Shown: in pieces, positions 1 to 6,153 of the stretch | Position numbering within the stretch: the first letter of the stretch is position 1 | Layout of the letters: the number at the start of each line of letters is the position of its first letter | Assembly: GCA_016794595.1 (NCBI GenBank) | Contig: JAEUJN010000019.1 | Coordinates: 62,001 to 126,000 of the forward strand | Length of the DNA: 64,000 bases | Direction of reading: 5' to 3' | Origin: Kineosporiaceae bacterium | Lineage (GTDB): Bacteria > Actinomycetota > Actinomycetes > Actinomycetales > Kineosporiaceae | Translations under genes and position numbers: made by a program | The notes under the pieces: model-generated | What the model saw: only the letters and a program-made list of their open reading frames with translations | The model's database searches: none | What the model was told of the DNA's origin: nothing

Positions 1-1
1 C

Positions 2-550
2 CAGGGCAAGATCGCCGATGAGAAGAAGCGCCTGGACGAGTTGGCCGCCGAGCAGGCCAAGCTGAGGGCGATCCTGGCCGAGCGCGCCCGCAAGGCCCGC
101 GAGGCCGCGCGCAAGCGCAACCGCAACGGTGGCGGAGGGGGCGGGGTCCCGGCGTCCAACGGGTTCTTCGGCTACCCGAGCTCGGGGCCGGTCAGTTCCG
201 GTTTCGGCATGCGCTACCACCCGATCCTGCACATCTCCCGGATGCACACCGGCACCGACTTCGCTGCCGGGTGCGGCACCCCGGTGTACGCGGCCGCGGA
301 CGGTGAGGTGATCTCGGCGGGCTGGGCCGGCGGGTACGGCAACCGGGTGATCATCGACCACGGGATGGTGGGCGGGGTCTCGCTGGCCACCACGTACAAC
401 CACCTGTCCCGGATCGCCCGTGGCGGCGGATCGGTGCGGCGCGCCCAGGTGGTCGGCTACGTGGGGACGACGGGCCTGTCCACCGGGTGCCACCTGCACT
501 TCGAGGCGCTGGCGGACGGCGGGTACGTCAACCCGATGCGCTACCTGTGA
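2..550 (+). CDS. M23-family peptidoglycan endopeptidase, C-terminal part
   Basis: The gene runs in from beyond the left edge; 182 residues are visible. The first 40 residues are a charged, Lys/Arg/Glu-rich coiled coil, followed by a short Gly-rich hinge and a complete LytM/M23 domain. The zinc motifs are present: HTGTDF (H and D ligands), a conserved YNHLS segment, and the terminal HLHFE. The layout matches EnvC/RipA-like murein hydrolase activators, which cleave or help cleave cross-bridges during cell division. In actinobacteria this gene usually follows ftsE-ftsX and precedes smpB, as here; smpB starts 29 bases downstream. The signal peptide and most of the coiled coil would be outside the window. 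Confidence 0.9.
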   Translation, partial: QGKIADEKKRLDELAAEQAKLRAILAERARKAREAARKRNRNGGGGGGVPASNGFFGYPSSGPVSSGFGMRYHPILHISRMHTGTDFAAGCGTPVYAAADGEVISAGWAGGYGNRVIIDHGMVGGVSLATTYNHLSRIARGGGSVRRAQVVGYVGTTGLSTGCHLHFEALADGGYVNPMRYL

Positions 551-567
551 CCTGTCGAGACCACGCC

Positions 568-573
568 TAGACT
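568..573 (+). promoter_or_regulatory. -10 box (TAGACT) of smpB, leaderless
   Basis: TAGACT ends 7 nt before the smpB ATG, so transcription should begin on the A of the start codon. No Shine-Dalgarno lies between. smpB can therefore be expressed separately from the M23 gene. Confidence 0.6.
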
Positions 574-579
574 GGTTCG

Positions 580-1050
580 ATGCCTCGGGAAACCGGCCGC
601 AAGGTCGTCGCCTCCAACCGCAAGGCCCGGCACGACTATCACATCGACGACACCTTCGAGGCCGGCCTGATGCTGACCGGCACCGAGGTCAAGGCGCTGC
701 GCGCGGGGCGGGCCTCGCTGGTCGACGGGTTCGTCTCGATCACGGACGGCGAGGCCTGGCTCGAGGCGGTGCACATCCCCGAGTACTCCCAGGGCACCTG
801 GACCAACCACGCCCCGCGGCGGCGCCGCAAGCTGCTCATGCACCGCCACGAGATCGCCGAGCTCGAGGCGGCGACCCGCGAGAAGGGGCACACGATCGTG
901 CCGCTCCAGCTGTACTTCTCCGACGGGCGCGCGAAGGTCGAGATCGCCCTGGCCCGCGGCAAGAAGGAGTACGACAAGCGGCTTGCCCTGCGCGAGCGGC
1001 AGGACAAGCGCGAGACCGAGCGCGCCGTCCAGGCTCACAAGCACCGCTGA
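580..1050 (+). CDS. smpB: SsrA-binding protein SmpB
   Basis: A 156-residue protein, normal for the family. SmpB binds the tRNA-like domain of tmRNA and brings it to ribosomes stalled on truncated mRNAs for trans-translation. Seen: the N-terminal NRKARHDY segment, the [11 protein letters not shown] core of the OB-fold, the IPEYSQG loop, and a basic C-terminal tail (KKEYDKR onward) that fills the empty mRNA channel. The ATG start is supported by the leaderless -10 box. Its RNA partner ssrA lies only 2.5 kb downstream on the same strand, with one opposite-strand c-di-GMP gene between them. Confidence 0.97.
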   Translation: MPRETGRKVVASNRKARHDYHIDDTFEAGLMLTGTEVKALRAGRASLVDGFVSITDGEAWLEAVHIPEYSQGTWTNHAPRRRRKLLMHRHEIAELEAATREKGHTIVPLQLYFSDGRAKVEIALARGKKEYDKRLALRERQDKRETERAVQAHKHR

Positions 1051-1073
1051 CCTGACTCGATCCCGCCCGCCCT

Positions 1074-1113
1074 CGTGATCATGCACTTTCACCGTTGAAA
1101 GTGCATGATCACG
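1074..1113. repeat. Palindromic junction element, copy 1
   Basis: Two perfect 18-bp arms, beginning CGTGATCATGCACTTTCA, flank a 4-nt loop (CCGT). It lies between the convergent ends of smpB and the GGDEF-EAL gene. It is the first of four related copies in the window. A bidirectional transcription terminator is the simplest role, although there is no T-tract. Confidence 0.8.
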
Positions 1114-1151
1114 GCGGGGGGGCGGGGGCGGGGTGGGTGGGTCAGGCCGGG

Positions 1152-3353
1152 TCAGAGGAACTCGGGCTTGCCGAAGTACCACCCCTGGCCCCGGTCGCAG
1201 CCCATGGCCGCGAGCCGCTCGGCCTGCTCGGCGGTCTCCACCCCCTCGGCGGTCACCGACATGCCGTGGGCGTGCGCCAGGGTGATGATCGCCGACACCA
1301 CGGCGTCCGCGCGCTCACCGGTGCCCAACTGGGAGACGAACGACCGGTCGATCTTGAGGAAGTCCAGGTCGAAGGCATCCAGGTAGGCCAGAGCGGAATA
1401 GCCGGTGCCGAAGTCGTCGATGCCGACGGTCAGGCCCTCGCGTTGGAGCTCGCGCAGCTGGGTCGCGCGCGGGCTGGCGGCGTCCAGCAGGCTGGACTCG
1501 GTCACCTCGATCAGCATCCGGTTCGCGTCGATCCGGTTGCGGCGCAAGGCCATTCGCAGCCGGGACCGGTACTCGGCGCTGTCCAGCGTGCGGGGTGAGA
1601 CATTGACCGCGATCCGCAGCAGCCGGGGGTCGCCGTCCGCGCGCGCGAGAGCCGTGATGGCCAGCTCGCAGATCCGGCTGTCGATCTCGGCCACCAGGCC
1701 GGTGTCCTCGGCGGCCGGGATGAACTCCTCCGGCGGCAGCAGCCCCAGCTCGGGGTGCTCCATCCGGGCCAGGGCCTCGCTGCCGACCACCTCACCGCTG
1801 GCCAGGTCGACCACCGGCTGCAGCACCATCCGGACGCCGTCGTGGGCGAGCGCGGCGCGCAGGTGGCGTTCGCTCTGGATTCGCCGGTCGGCCATCGAGC
1901 GCAGCTCGTCATCGAACAGGGCGACCGCGTTGCGTCCGGCCGCCTTGGCCTCGTAGAGCGCGAGATCGGCTTCGCGGTAGAGGTCCTGGACGGTGTTCTG
2001 GGCGCCGTCGCACCAGGTCACCCCCAGGCTCGCGGTGGTGTTCAGCCGCGAGACCCCGGCCAGCGTGTACGGGTGCGCCAGCCGCAGGCGGATGACCTCG
2101 GCCAGGTCGGCAATGGCCGCCGGTCCGGGACACGTGGCGATCAGGACGGCGAACTCGTCCCCGCCGAGGCGGGCCACGACGGCGCTCGACGGGACGGCGC
2201 CCCGCAGGCGTCGTCCGACCTCGACCAGCAGGGCATCGCCGGCGACGTGCCCAAGGGAGTCGTTCACCGTCTTGAACCGGTCGAGGTCGAGCAGCACGAA
2301 GCCGATGCCGAGGCCTGGCCCGGTGATCGATCTGCGGTCCAGGGCCTGCTGAGCGGCGGCCTCCAGCGCCGCCCGATTGCTCAGCCCGGTCACGGTGTCG
2401 GTCAGGGCCAACCGTTCCAGTTCTGCCTGGGTGCTGCGCAGCACGGTCACGTCGACCACGTGCAGGATGAGCCGAACCACGCGGTCCAGGTCCTCACCGT
2501 CGTCCGCGGCGGCGTGCACCCAGGCCAGGCGGTCCGAGCCGTCGGGGCGGACCAGGCGCACCTCGGCCGAGCGGATCTGGGGTGTGGCCTCGACGGCGAT
2601 CAGCGCGTCCAGGGTGGCCCGGTCGTCGGGGTGGACCAGAGTCGTCAGGTCCAGCGGTGGCGCCTCCGGCTCGGGTGGCGCGGCGCCGACCAGGGTGCGC
2701 AACGCGCGGTTGACCATGACGGTGCGCACCAGCGGGGCGGGACCCGCTGCCGCGGGGGAGAGCTCGAGCATCGCCATCCCGATCGGCGCCTCGTCGAAGG
2801 CCAGCCGGAACACCTCGCGGTTGGCATGCAGTTGCTGCACCGTCTCCTGATGGGTGGTGACGTCCATCGTGGCCCCGAGGACGGCGACCGGGTCGCCCTG
2901 GTCATCGGTGACCACGTCCGACCACGCCTCGAGGTAACGGGTGCGGCCGTCGGGTGGCAGGGCCCGGAAGACCACATGCCAGCCCTCGCCGGCCGCGGCG
3001 GCGGCCATGTCCGAGGAGGCCAGGTCCACCCGGTCGTCGGGGTGCAGCAACTGCTGCCAGTCCTGCCAGGTGGGGGAGGGGCCGGGCGGCAGCCCGATCA
3101 GGTCGAACATCTCCCGCGACCAGGTGAGCCGTCCGGTGGCCAGATCCCAGCTCCACAGCGCCACCCCGGTCAGGCGTCGGGCGGACTCGAGCAGGGTCTG
3201 GGCCACGCCGGTGTCCGAGGTCCGGTGGCCGATGGCGGCCAGCGCCTCCTGGAGGGAGTCATTGGACAGGCCCGAGGTCACCCGTTGCCGGGGGATGCGC
3301 GGGAGCACGGTCGGGGGGCCGTCCGTGCTCCTGGAGGGGTGCTGGGCCGTCAC
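1152..3353 (-). CDS. PAS-GGDEF-EAL c-di-GMP enzyme
   Basis: About 733 residues. Two PAS-like sensor regions (roughly residues 45-165 and 175-310) precede a GGDEF domain (about 325-480) and an EAL domain (about 490-730). Both catalytic signatures are intact: RLGGDEF for diguanylate cyclase, and SEALAR, DDFGTGYS, KIDRSF and EGVET for c-di-GMP phosphodiesterase. The protein could therefore make and degrade c-di-GMP; no inhibitory RxxD site is obvious. There is no membrane segment, so it is probably cytoplasmic. The start is uncertain: GTG at 3353 or GTG at 3281, neither with a clear ribosome site. The reading frame stays open far upstream through ssrA, which is accidental. It separates smpB from ssrA. 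Confidence 0.88.
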   Translation of the reverse strand: MTAQHPSRSTDGPPTVLPRIPRQRVTSGLSNDSLQEALAAIGHRTSDTGVAQTLLESARRLTGVALWSWDLATGRLTWSREMFDLIGLPPGPSPTWQDWQQLLHPDDRVDLASSDMAAAAAGEGWHVVFRALPPDGRTRYLEAWSDVVTDDQGDPVAVLGATMDVTTHQETVQQLHANREVFRLAFDEAPIGMAMLELSPAAAGPAPLVRTVMVNRALRTLVGAAPPEPEAPPLDLTTLVHPDDRATLDALIAVEATPQIRSAEVRLVRPDGSDRLAWVHAAADDGEDLDRVVRLILHVVDVTVLRSTQAELERLALTDTVTGLSNRAALEAAAQQALDRRSITGPGLGIGFVLLDLDRFKTVNDSLGHVAGDALLVEVGRRLRGAVPSSAVVARLGGDEFAVLIATCPGPAAIADLAEVIRLRLAHPYTLAGVSRLNTTASLGVTWCDGAQNTVQDLYREADLALYEAKAAGRNAVALFDDELRSMADRRIQSERHLRAALAHDGVRMVLQPVVDLASGEVVGSEALARMEHPELGLLPPEEFIPAAEDTGLVAEIDSRICELAITALARADGDPRLLRIAVNVSPRTLDSAEYRSRLRMALRRNRIDANRMLIEVTESSLLDAASPRATQLRELQREGLTVGIDDFGTGYSALAYLDAFDLDFLKIDRSFVSQLGTGERADAVVSAIITLAHAHGMSVTAEGVETAEQAERLAAMGCDRGQGWYFGKPEFL

Positions 3354-3490
3354 GTGGTGTGCATCGACGGGTGGGCGGGTCGGCCTGATCACCCGTTCGG
3401 CGTAACCCTGGCGCCCGGTCGGGTGGGGTTCTCGTCGACCGCGAGCGCTGACCGGGGGAATGTCGCTGTCCGGGACGGCGTTGAGCGCAG

Positions 3491-3496
3491 TAGTCT
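3491..3496 (+). promoter_or_regulatory. Possible -10 box of ssrA
   Basis: TAGTCT lies 67 nt before the mature tmRNA 5' end. Transcription from here would give a leader removed by RNase P, as is usual for tmRNA. No good -35 is seen. Confidence 0.3.
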
Positions 3497-3562
3497 GAGC
3501 CGGCACCACAGTTGTGAGCACCACGGTGCAGCAGCACGGTTCGGACGGACACGACCCACCCA

Positions 3563-3935
3563 GGGGGTGACTGGCTTCGACGGCGGATGTCGGGGCAGGT
3601 GAAGCGGGCCGAGTAGGTGACGTGATCTCGTTAATCCTCGTCGCAAACCAATAACTGCCAACAAGCAGAGCACCGAGCACTTCGCCCTCGCCGCCTGAGC
3701 GAGGCAAGTCTCCGTCAGCCCCGAGCACGCCTTCGGCCCGGGTGCTGACGTCATCCAGAAGGCCACTGGCTGAAAGCCCGGTCACGGAGCTGACGCGACA
3801 CAAACAGTGACTGAGCCCGGCTCGGCGACTCGTCTGCGTGATCGCCGGGGCTGAGAAAGGCCACAGCAGACTGCGCCCGGAGAAGAACTGGCTCGTCACC
3901 GGCGGACGCGGGTTCGATTCCCGCCACCTCCACCA
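3563..3935 (+). ncRNA. ssrA: Transfer-messenger RNA (tmRNA, one-piece)
   Basis: The 5' end GGGGGTG and 3' end CACCTCC plus ACCA form the tRNA-like acceptor stem (seven pairs, one G-U). A T-arm GGTTCGATTCC precedes the 3' end and CCA is encoded. The length of 373 nt is typical. Within it the resume codon follows AATAACT, and a tag reading frame ends in ALAA. It rescues stalled ribosomes together with SmpB, encoded just upstream. A strong hairpin terminator follows within 6 nt. Confidence 0.97.
3657..3698 (+). other. tmRNA proteolysis tag reading frame
   Basis: The resume codon GCC starts the tag ANKQSTEHFALAA, followed by TGA. The final ALAA is the degron read by ClpXP. The preceding AATAACT matches the usual alignment signal for the resume codon. 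Confidence 0.92.
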
Positions 3936-3940
3936 ACATG

Positions 3941-3971
3941 AAGGCCCCCACATGCTCGTCGTGGGGGCCTT
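3941..3971 (+). terminator. Intrinsic terminator of ssrA
   Basis: An 11-bp perfect stem (AAGGCCCCCAC paired with GTGGGGGCCTT) with a 9-nt loop begins 6 nt after the tmRNA 3' end. Confidence 0.9.
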
Positions 3972-4201
3972 CACCGTTCGTCGACGCTGTGGGAATCGGG
4001 AGGAGGCTGCCCCGAGGCACGAGGGTGGCGCCGACGCTCGGCGTCGGTGGCCATTGTTGGTGGCCATTCAGGGACCGCGCGTACGCGCGCGACGCGCCGC
4101 CATGCCGCGGACAGGGCATGGCGTTACCGCTCAGGCGTCTCGTCGTCCGGCGGTAGGCGATTCCGGATCTTGCCGGGCGGGTCGACGGGTTCCACGGGGC
4201 C
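3972..4201. other. Gene-free stretch after ssrA
   Basis: No convincing gene was found between the ssrA terminator and the toxin-antitoxin promoter. The stretch holds a short direct repeat (TGGTGGCCATT, near 4048-4071) and an alternating CG-rich patch near 4077-4095. The 3' ends of ssrA genes are common integration sites, so this could be scar DNA. No duplicated attachment core or integrase is visible. Confidence 0.5.
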
Positions 4202-4231
4202 TTGACGGTTGAGCCACAGTGTAGGGACAAT
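4202..4231 (+). promoter_or_regulatory. Promoter of the toxin-antitoxin operon
   Basis: TTGACG and GACAAT are separated by 18 nt. The -10 box lies inside the left half of the palindromic operator, so a bound repressor would block it. Confidence 0.5.
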
Positions 4232-4249
4232 TCTCGTGTTGTACCTACA
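4220..4249. promoter_or_regulatory. Palindromic operator of the toxin-antitoxin operon
   Basis: TGTAGGGACAA and TTGTACCTACA are inverted copies (10 of 11 matching) around an 8-nt centre. The site covers the -10 box and runs to the edge of the ribosome site, as expected for autorepression by a Phd/YefM-type antitoxin complex. Confidence 0.65.
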
Positions 4250-4265
4250 GGAGGGGTGGGATGGT

Positions 4266-4550
4266 GTGAGCACGGTCTCCGTCCGCGAGTTCTCCTACAA
4301 CCCCAGTGCGATGTTCGCGCGCGTCGAGCAGGGCGAGACGATCGAGGTGACGCGGCACGGCCGCGTCATCGCCGTGCTGCTGCCCGGCGGAGGGTCACTG
4401 GCGCGCTACATGCCCCTGGTGACCAAGGGTCTGGTGAAGCTCAAGGCCACGACGACCAGCGACCTCGACCGGATACGCGAGGTCGCCGTGCCAGCGGAGG
4501 TGTCGCCGCTCGACCTGCTGCTCGCCGAACGCATGGACGACGAGCGTTGA
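4266..4550 (+). CDS. Phd/YefM-family antitoxin
   Basis: A 94-residue protein. The N-terminal half (VSVREFSYNPSAMFARVEQGE, then a TRHGRVIAVLLP strand) is the Phd/YefM DNA-binding fold. The C-terminal half, ending in LLLAERMDDER, would wrap the toxin. GTG at 4266 is preferred because AGGAGGGG lies about 9 nt upstream; an upstream in-frame start at 4209 would overlap the promoter. It binds and neutralises the following PIN toxin and, with it, should repress the operator at 4220-4249. Its stop overlaps the toxin start (TTGA), so the two are translationally coupled. Confidence 0.85.
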   Translation: MSTVSVREFSYNPSAMFARVEQGETIEVTRHGRVIAVLLPGGGSLARYMPLVTKGLVKLKATTTSDLDRIREVAVPAEVSPLDLLLAERMDDER

Positions 4551-4978
4551 TCTACCTGGACGCCTCTGCCCTGGTCACCCTGCTCTCCGGTCGGCGCCCC
4601 GCGGCGGAGCTGCGGGCCTTCCTGGCCCGCACTCCCGGCATCCCGCTGGCGACCAGCACCATCGGTTTCGTGGAGACGGTGCGGACGCTCGACCGCGTGG
4701 GTAGCTTCCCCACGTTGATGGCGGATCTCGTGCGCGACGTGTCCGAGATCCTGGTGACCGAGGAGGTCCGCGACGCCGCGGCGCAGCTCCCCAGCGGGTG
4801 CCGCACCCTGGACTCCATCCACGTCGCCAGCGCTCAGGTGGTCGGCGAGAACTTGCTGGCCCTCGTGTCCTACGACCGGCGCATGCTCGAGGTGGCGGCG
4901 GGCGTCGGCGTCCCGACCGCTGCTCCCGGCCTGTCCGGCGAGTGCGAGAAGTCGAAGGGATCGCCGCGGTGTACGTGA
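4547..4978 (+). CDS. VapC-type PIN-domain toxin ribonuclease
   Basis: A 143-residue PIN protein that probably cleaves RNA with Mg2+ or Mn2+. The acidic active-site residues are visible: YLDASAL near the start, GFVETVRT near residue 43, TLDSIHVASA near residue 87, and SYDRRM near residue 110. TTG at 4547 is the likely start; it overlaps the antitoxin stop and leaves the PIN fold complete. Pairing with a Phd/YefM antitoxin rather than AbrB or RHH VapB is common in actinobacteria. Its site next to ssrA suggests acquisition at a tRNA-like hotspot. The toxic target cannot be told from sequence. Confidence 0.88.
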   Translation: MIYLDASALVTLLSGRRPAAELRAFLARTPGIPLATSTIGFVETVRTLDRVGSFPTLMADLVRDVSEILVTEEVRDAAAQLPSGCRTLDSIHVASAQVVGENLLALVSYDRRMLEVAAGVGVPTAAPGLSGECEKSKGSPRCT

Positions 4979-5106
4979 CCGAGTCTGCCGCGGGGGGACT
5001 GGCCGCCGGCCGCGCCTCTGGCCGGACCCGCAGGGCCCGATCGTGGTGCGCGCCGTCCGCAACCCCGGTTTCGAGGTGCCGTCCTCGGGCCGTCGGGGGT
5101 CGCGGA

Positions 5107-5112
5107 TAGAGT
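5107..5112 (+). promoter_or_regulatory. -10 box (TAGAGT), leaderless start
   Basis: TAGAGT ends exactly 7 nt before the GTG at 5119, which predicts a leaderless mRNA for the VanZ-like gene and yqgE. Confidence 0.55.
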
Positions 5113-5118
5113 CGGGGA

Positions 5119-5514
5119 GTGAGCGCGCGGACCCGGCAGGTGATCTTCGGCCTCACCGTGATCGCGCACCTGGCCGCGCTGTACGCGCCCAAGGCCGGGG
5201 CCGCCTCGCCCGTCGTCGGCATCGACAAGGTGGCGCACCTGGTGCTCTTCGGCGGGGTGCTGGCGGTCGGTGCCTGGGCCGGCGTGGCCGTCCGGCCGCT
5301 GGCGCTGGCCCTGCTGGCCAATGCCGTACTCAGCGAACTCGCGCAGTACCTCTGGCTGGCCCGGCGCTCGGGTGATGTGTGGGACGCGGTCGCCGACGCG
5401 CTCGGGGTGCTGGTGGTCTGGCTGGTCCTGCGCCGGCGGCGCCCAAGGCCGGGGCCACCGGATCCCGACAGCGAGACGATGGCTGCCCGCTCGGCCGCGC
5501 GGGACGCGGCGTGA
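5119..5514 (+). CDS. VanZ-like small membrane protein
   Basis: 131 residues with about four hydrophobic segments. The pattern GIDKVAHLVLFG, then ELAQYLW near residue 75 and GDVWDAVADALG near residue 87, matches the conserved polar positions of the VanZ-like fold (DKxxH, E-x-Q, D-x-x-D). Members are membrane proteins of unclear role; VanZ itself gives low-level teicoplanin resistance, but that function should not be assumed here. The stop overlaps the next start (GTGA), so it is coupled to the YqgE gene. The C-terminal 30 residues are polar and cytoplasmic. Confidence 0.7.
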   Translation: MSARTRQVIFGLTVIAHLAALYAPKAGAASPVVGIDKVAHLVLFGGVLAVGAWAGVAVRPLALALLANAVLSELAQYLWLARRSGDVWDAVADALGVLVVWLVLRRRRPRPGPPDPDSETMAARSAARDAA

Positions 5515-6098
5515 GGCGGCCAGACCACCGCCGCGCCGCCCAGGATCGCCCGCTCGTGGGGCGGCTGCTCGTGGCCACTCCGGTGCTGGACGATCCGAAC
5601 TTCCGGCGCACCGTCGTCCTGCTGCTGGACCACACCGACGAGGGCGCGATGGGCATCGTGGTCAACCGCCCGCTGCCCGTGGACGTCGCCCGGGTGCTGC
5701 CCGAGTGGCAGCCCTTCGTGACCACCCCGGGCCGGCTGTTCCAGGGTGGGCCGGTGGGCCTGGACGGCGCCCTGGGCCTGGTGGCCGTGCCCGGCGACGA
5801 ACAGGACCCGCTCGGCGTCCGGCGGATCATCGGCGCCCTCGGGCTGGTGGACCTCGATGCCCCGCCGCAGATCGTCGCCGGGGGGGTGGCCGGGCTGCGC
5901 ATCTTCGCCGGGCACTCCGGCTGGGGGGCAGGCCAGCTGGAGGAGGAGATCGACGAGGGCGCCTGGTACGTGGTGGACGCCGAGTCGCGCGACCCGTTCA
6001 GTGACACCCCGGACGGCCTGTGGCGCACGGTGCTGCGTCGCCAGCGTGGCGAGCTGGCGTTCCTGTCGACCTACCCGGACGAACCGTCGGCCAACTGA
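5511..6098 (+). CDS. YqgE/AlgH family protein (DUF179)
   Basis: 195 residues. The family core is clear: VGRLLVATPVLDDPNFRRTV, then GAMGIVVNRPL, LFQGGPV, and FAGHSGWGAGQLEEEI. YqgE/AlgH proteins are soluble and widespread; in Pseudomonas AlgH affects alginate expression, but no biochemical function is settled. GTG at 5511 overlaps the previous stop by four bases. Upstream in-frame starts would run through the VanZ-like gene and lack family similarity. It converges on the protease gene, with 55 bases between the stops. Confidence 0.92.
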   Translation: MRRPDHRRAAQDRPLVGRLLVATPVLDDPNFRRTVVLLLDHTDEGAMGIVVNRPLPVDVARVLPEWQPFVTTPGRLFQGGPVGLDGALGLVAVPGDEQDPLGVRRIIGALGLVDLDAPPQIVAGGVAGLRIFAGHSGWGAGQLEEEIDEGAWYVVDAESRDPFSDTPDGLWRTVLRRQRGELAFLSTYPDEPSAN

Positions 6099-6153
6099 TC
6101 ACGGACTGTGGGCCGGCCGTGGGCAGGGCGGCCGCCCTGCCCACGGCCAGGGC

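Noticed and set aside
3354-4067. Upstream extension of the GGDEF-EAL reading frame across ssrA (a 971-residue reading)
   Set aside because: It would translate the antisense of tmRNA and its terminator, has no domain similarity, and is an effect of high GC content.
3905-4201. Attachment site or genomic island beside ssrA
   Set aside because: No integrase and no duplicate of the ssrA 3' end is visible downstream within the window; only the location is suggestive.
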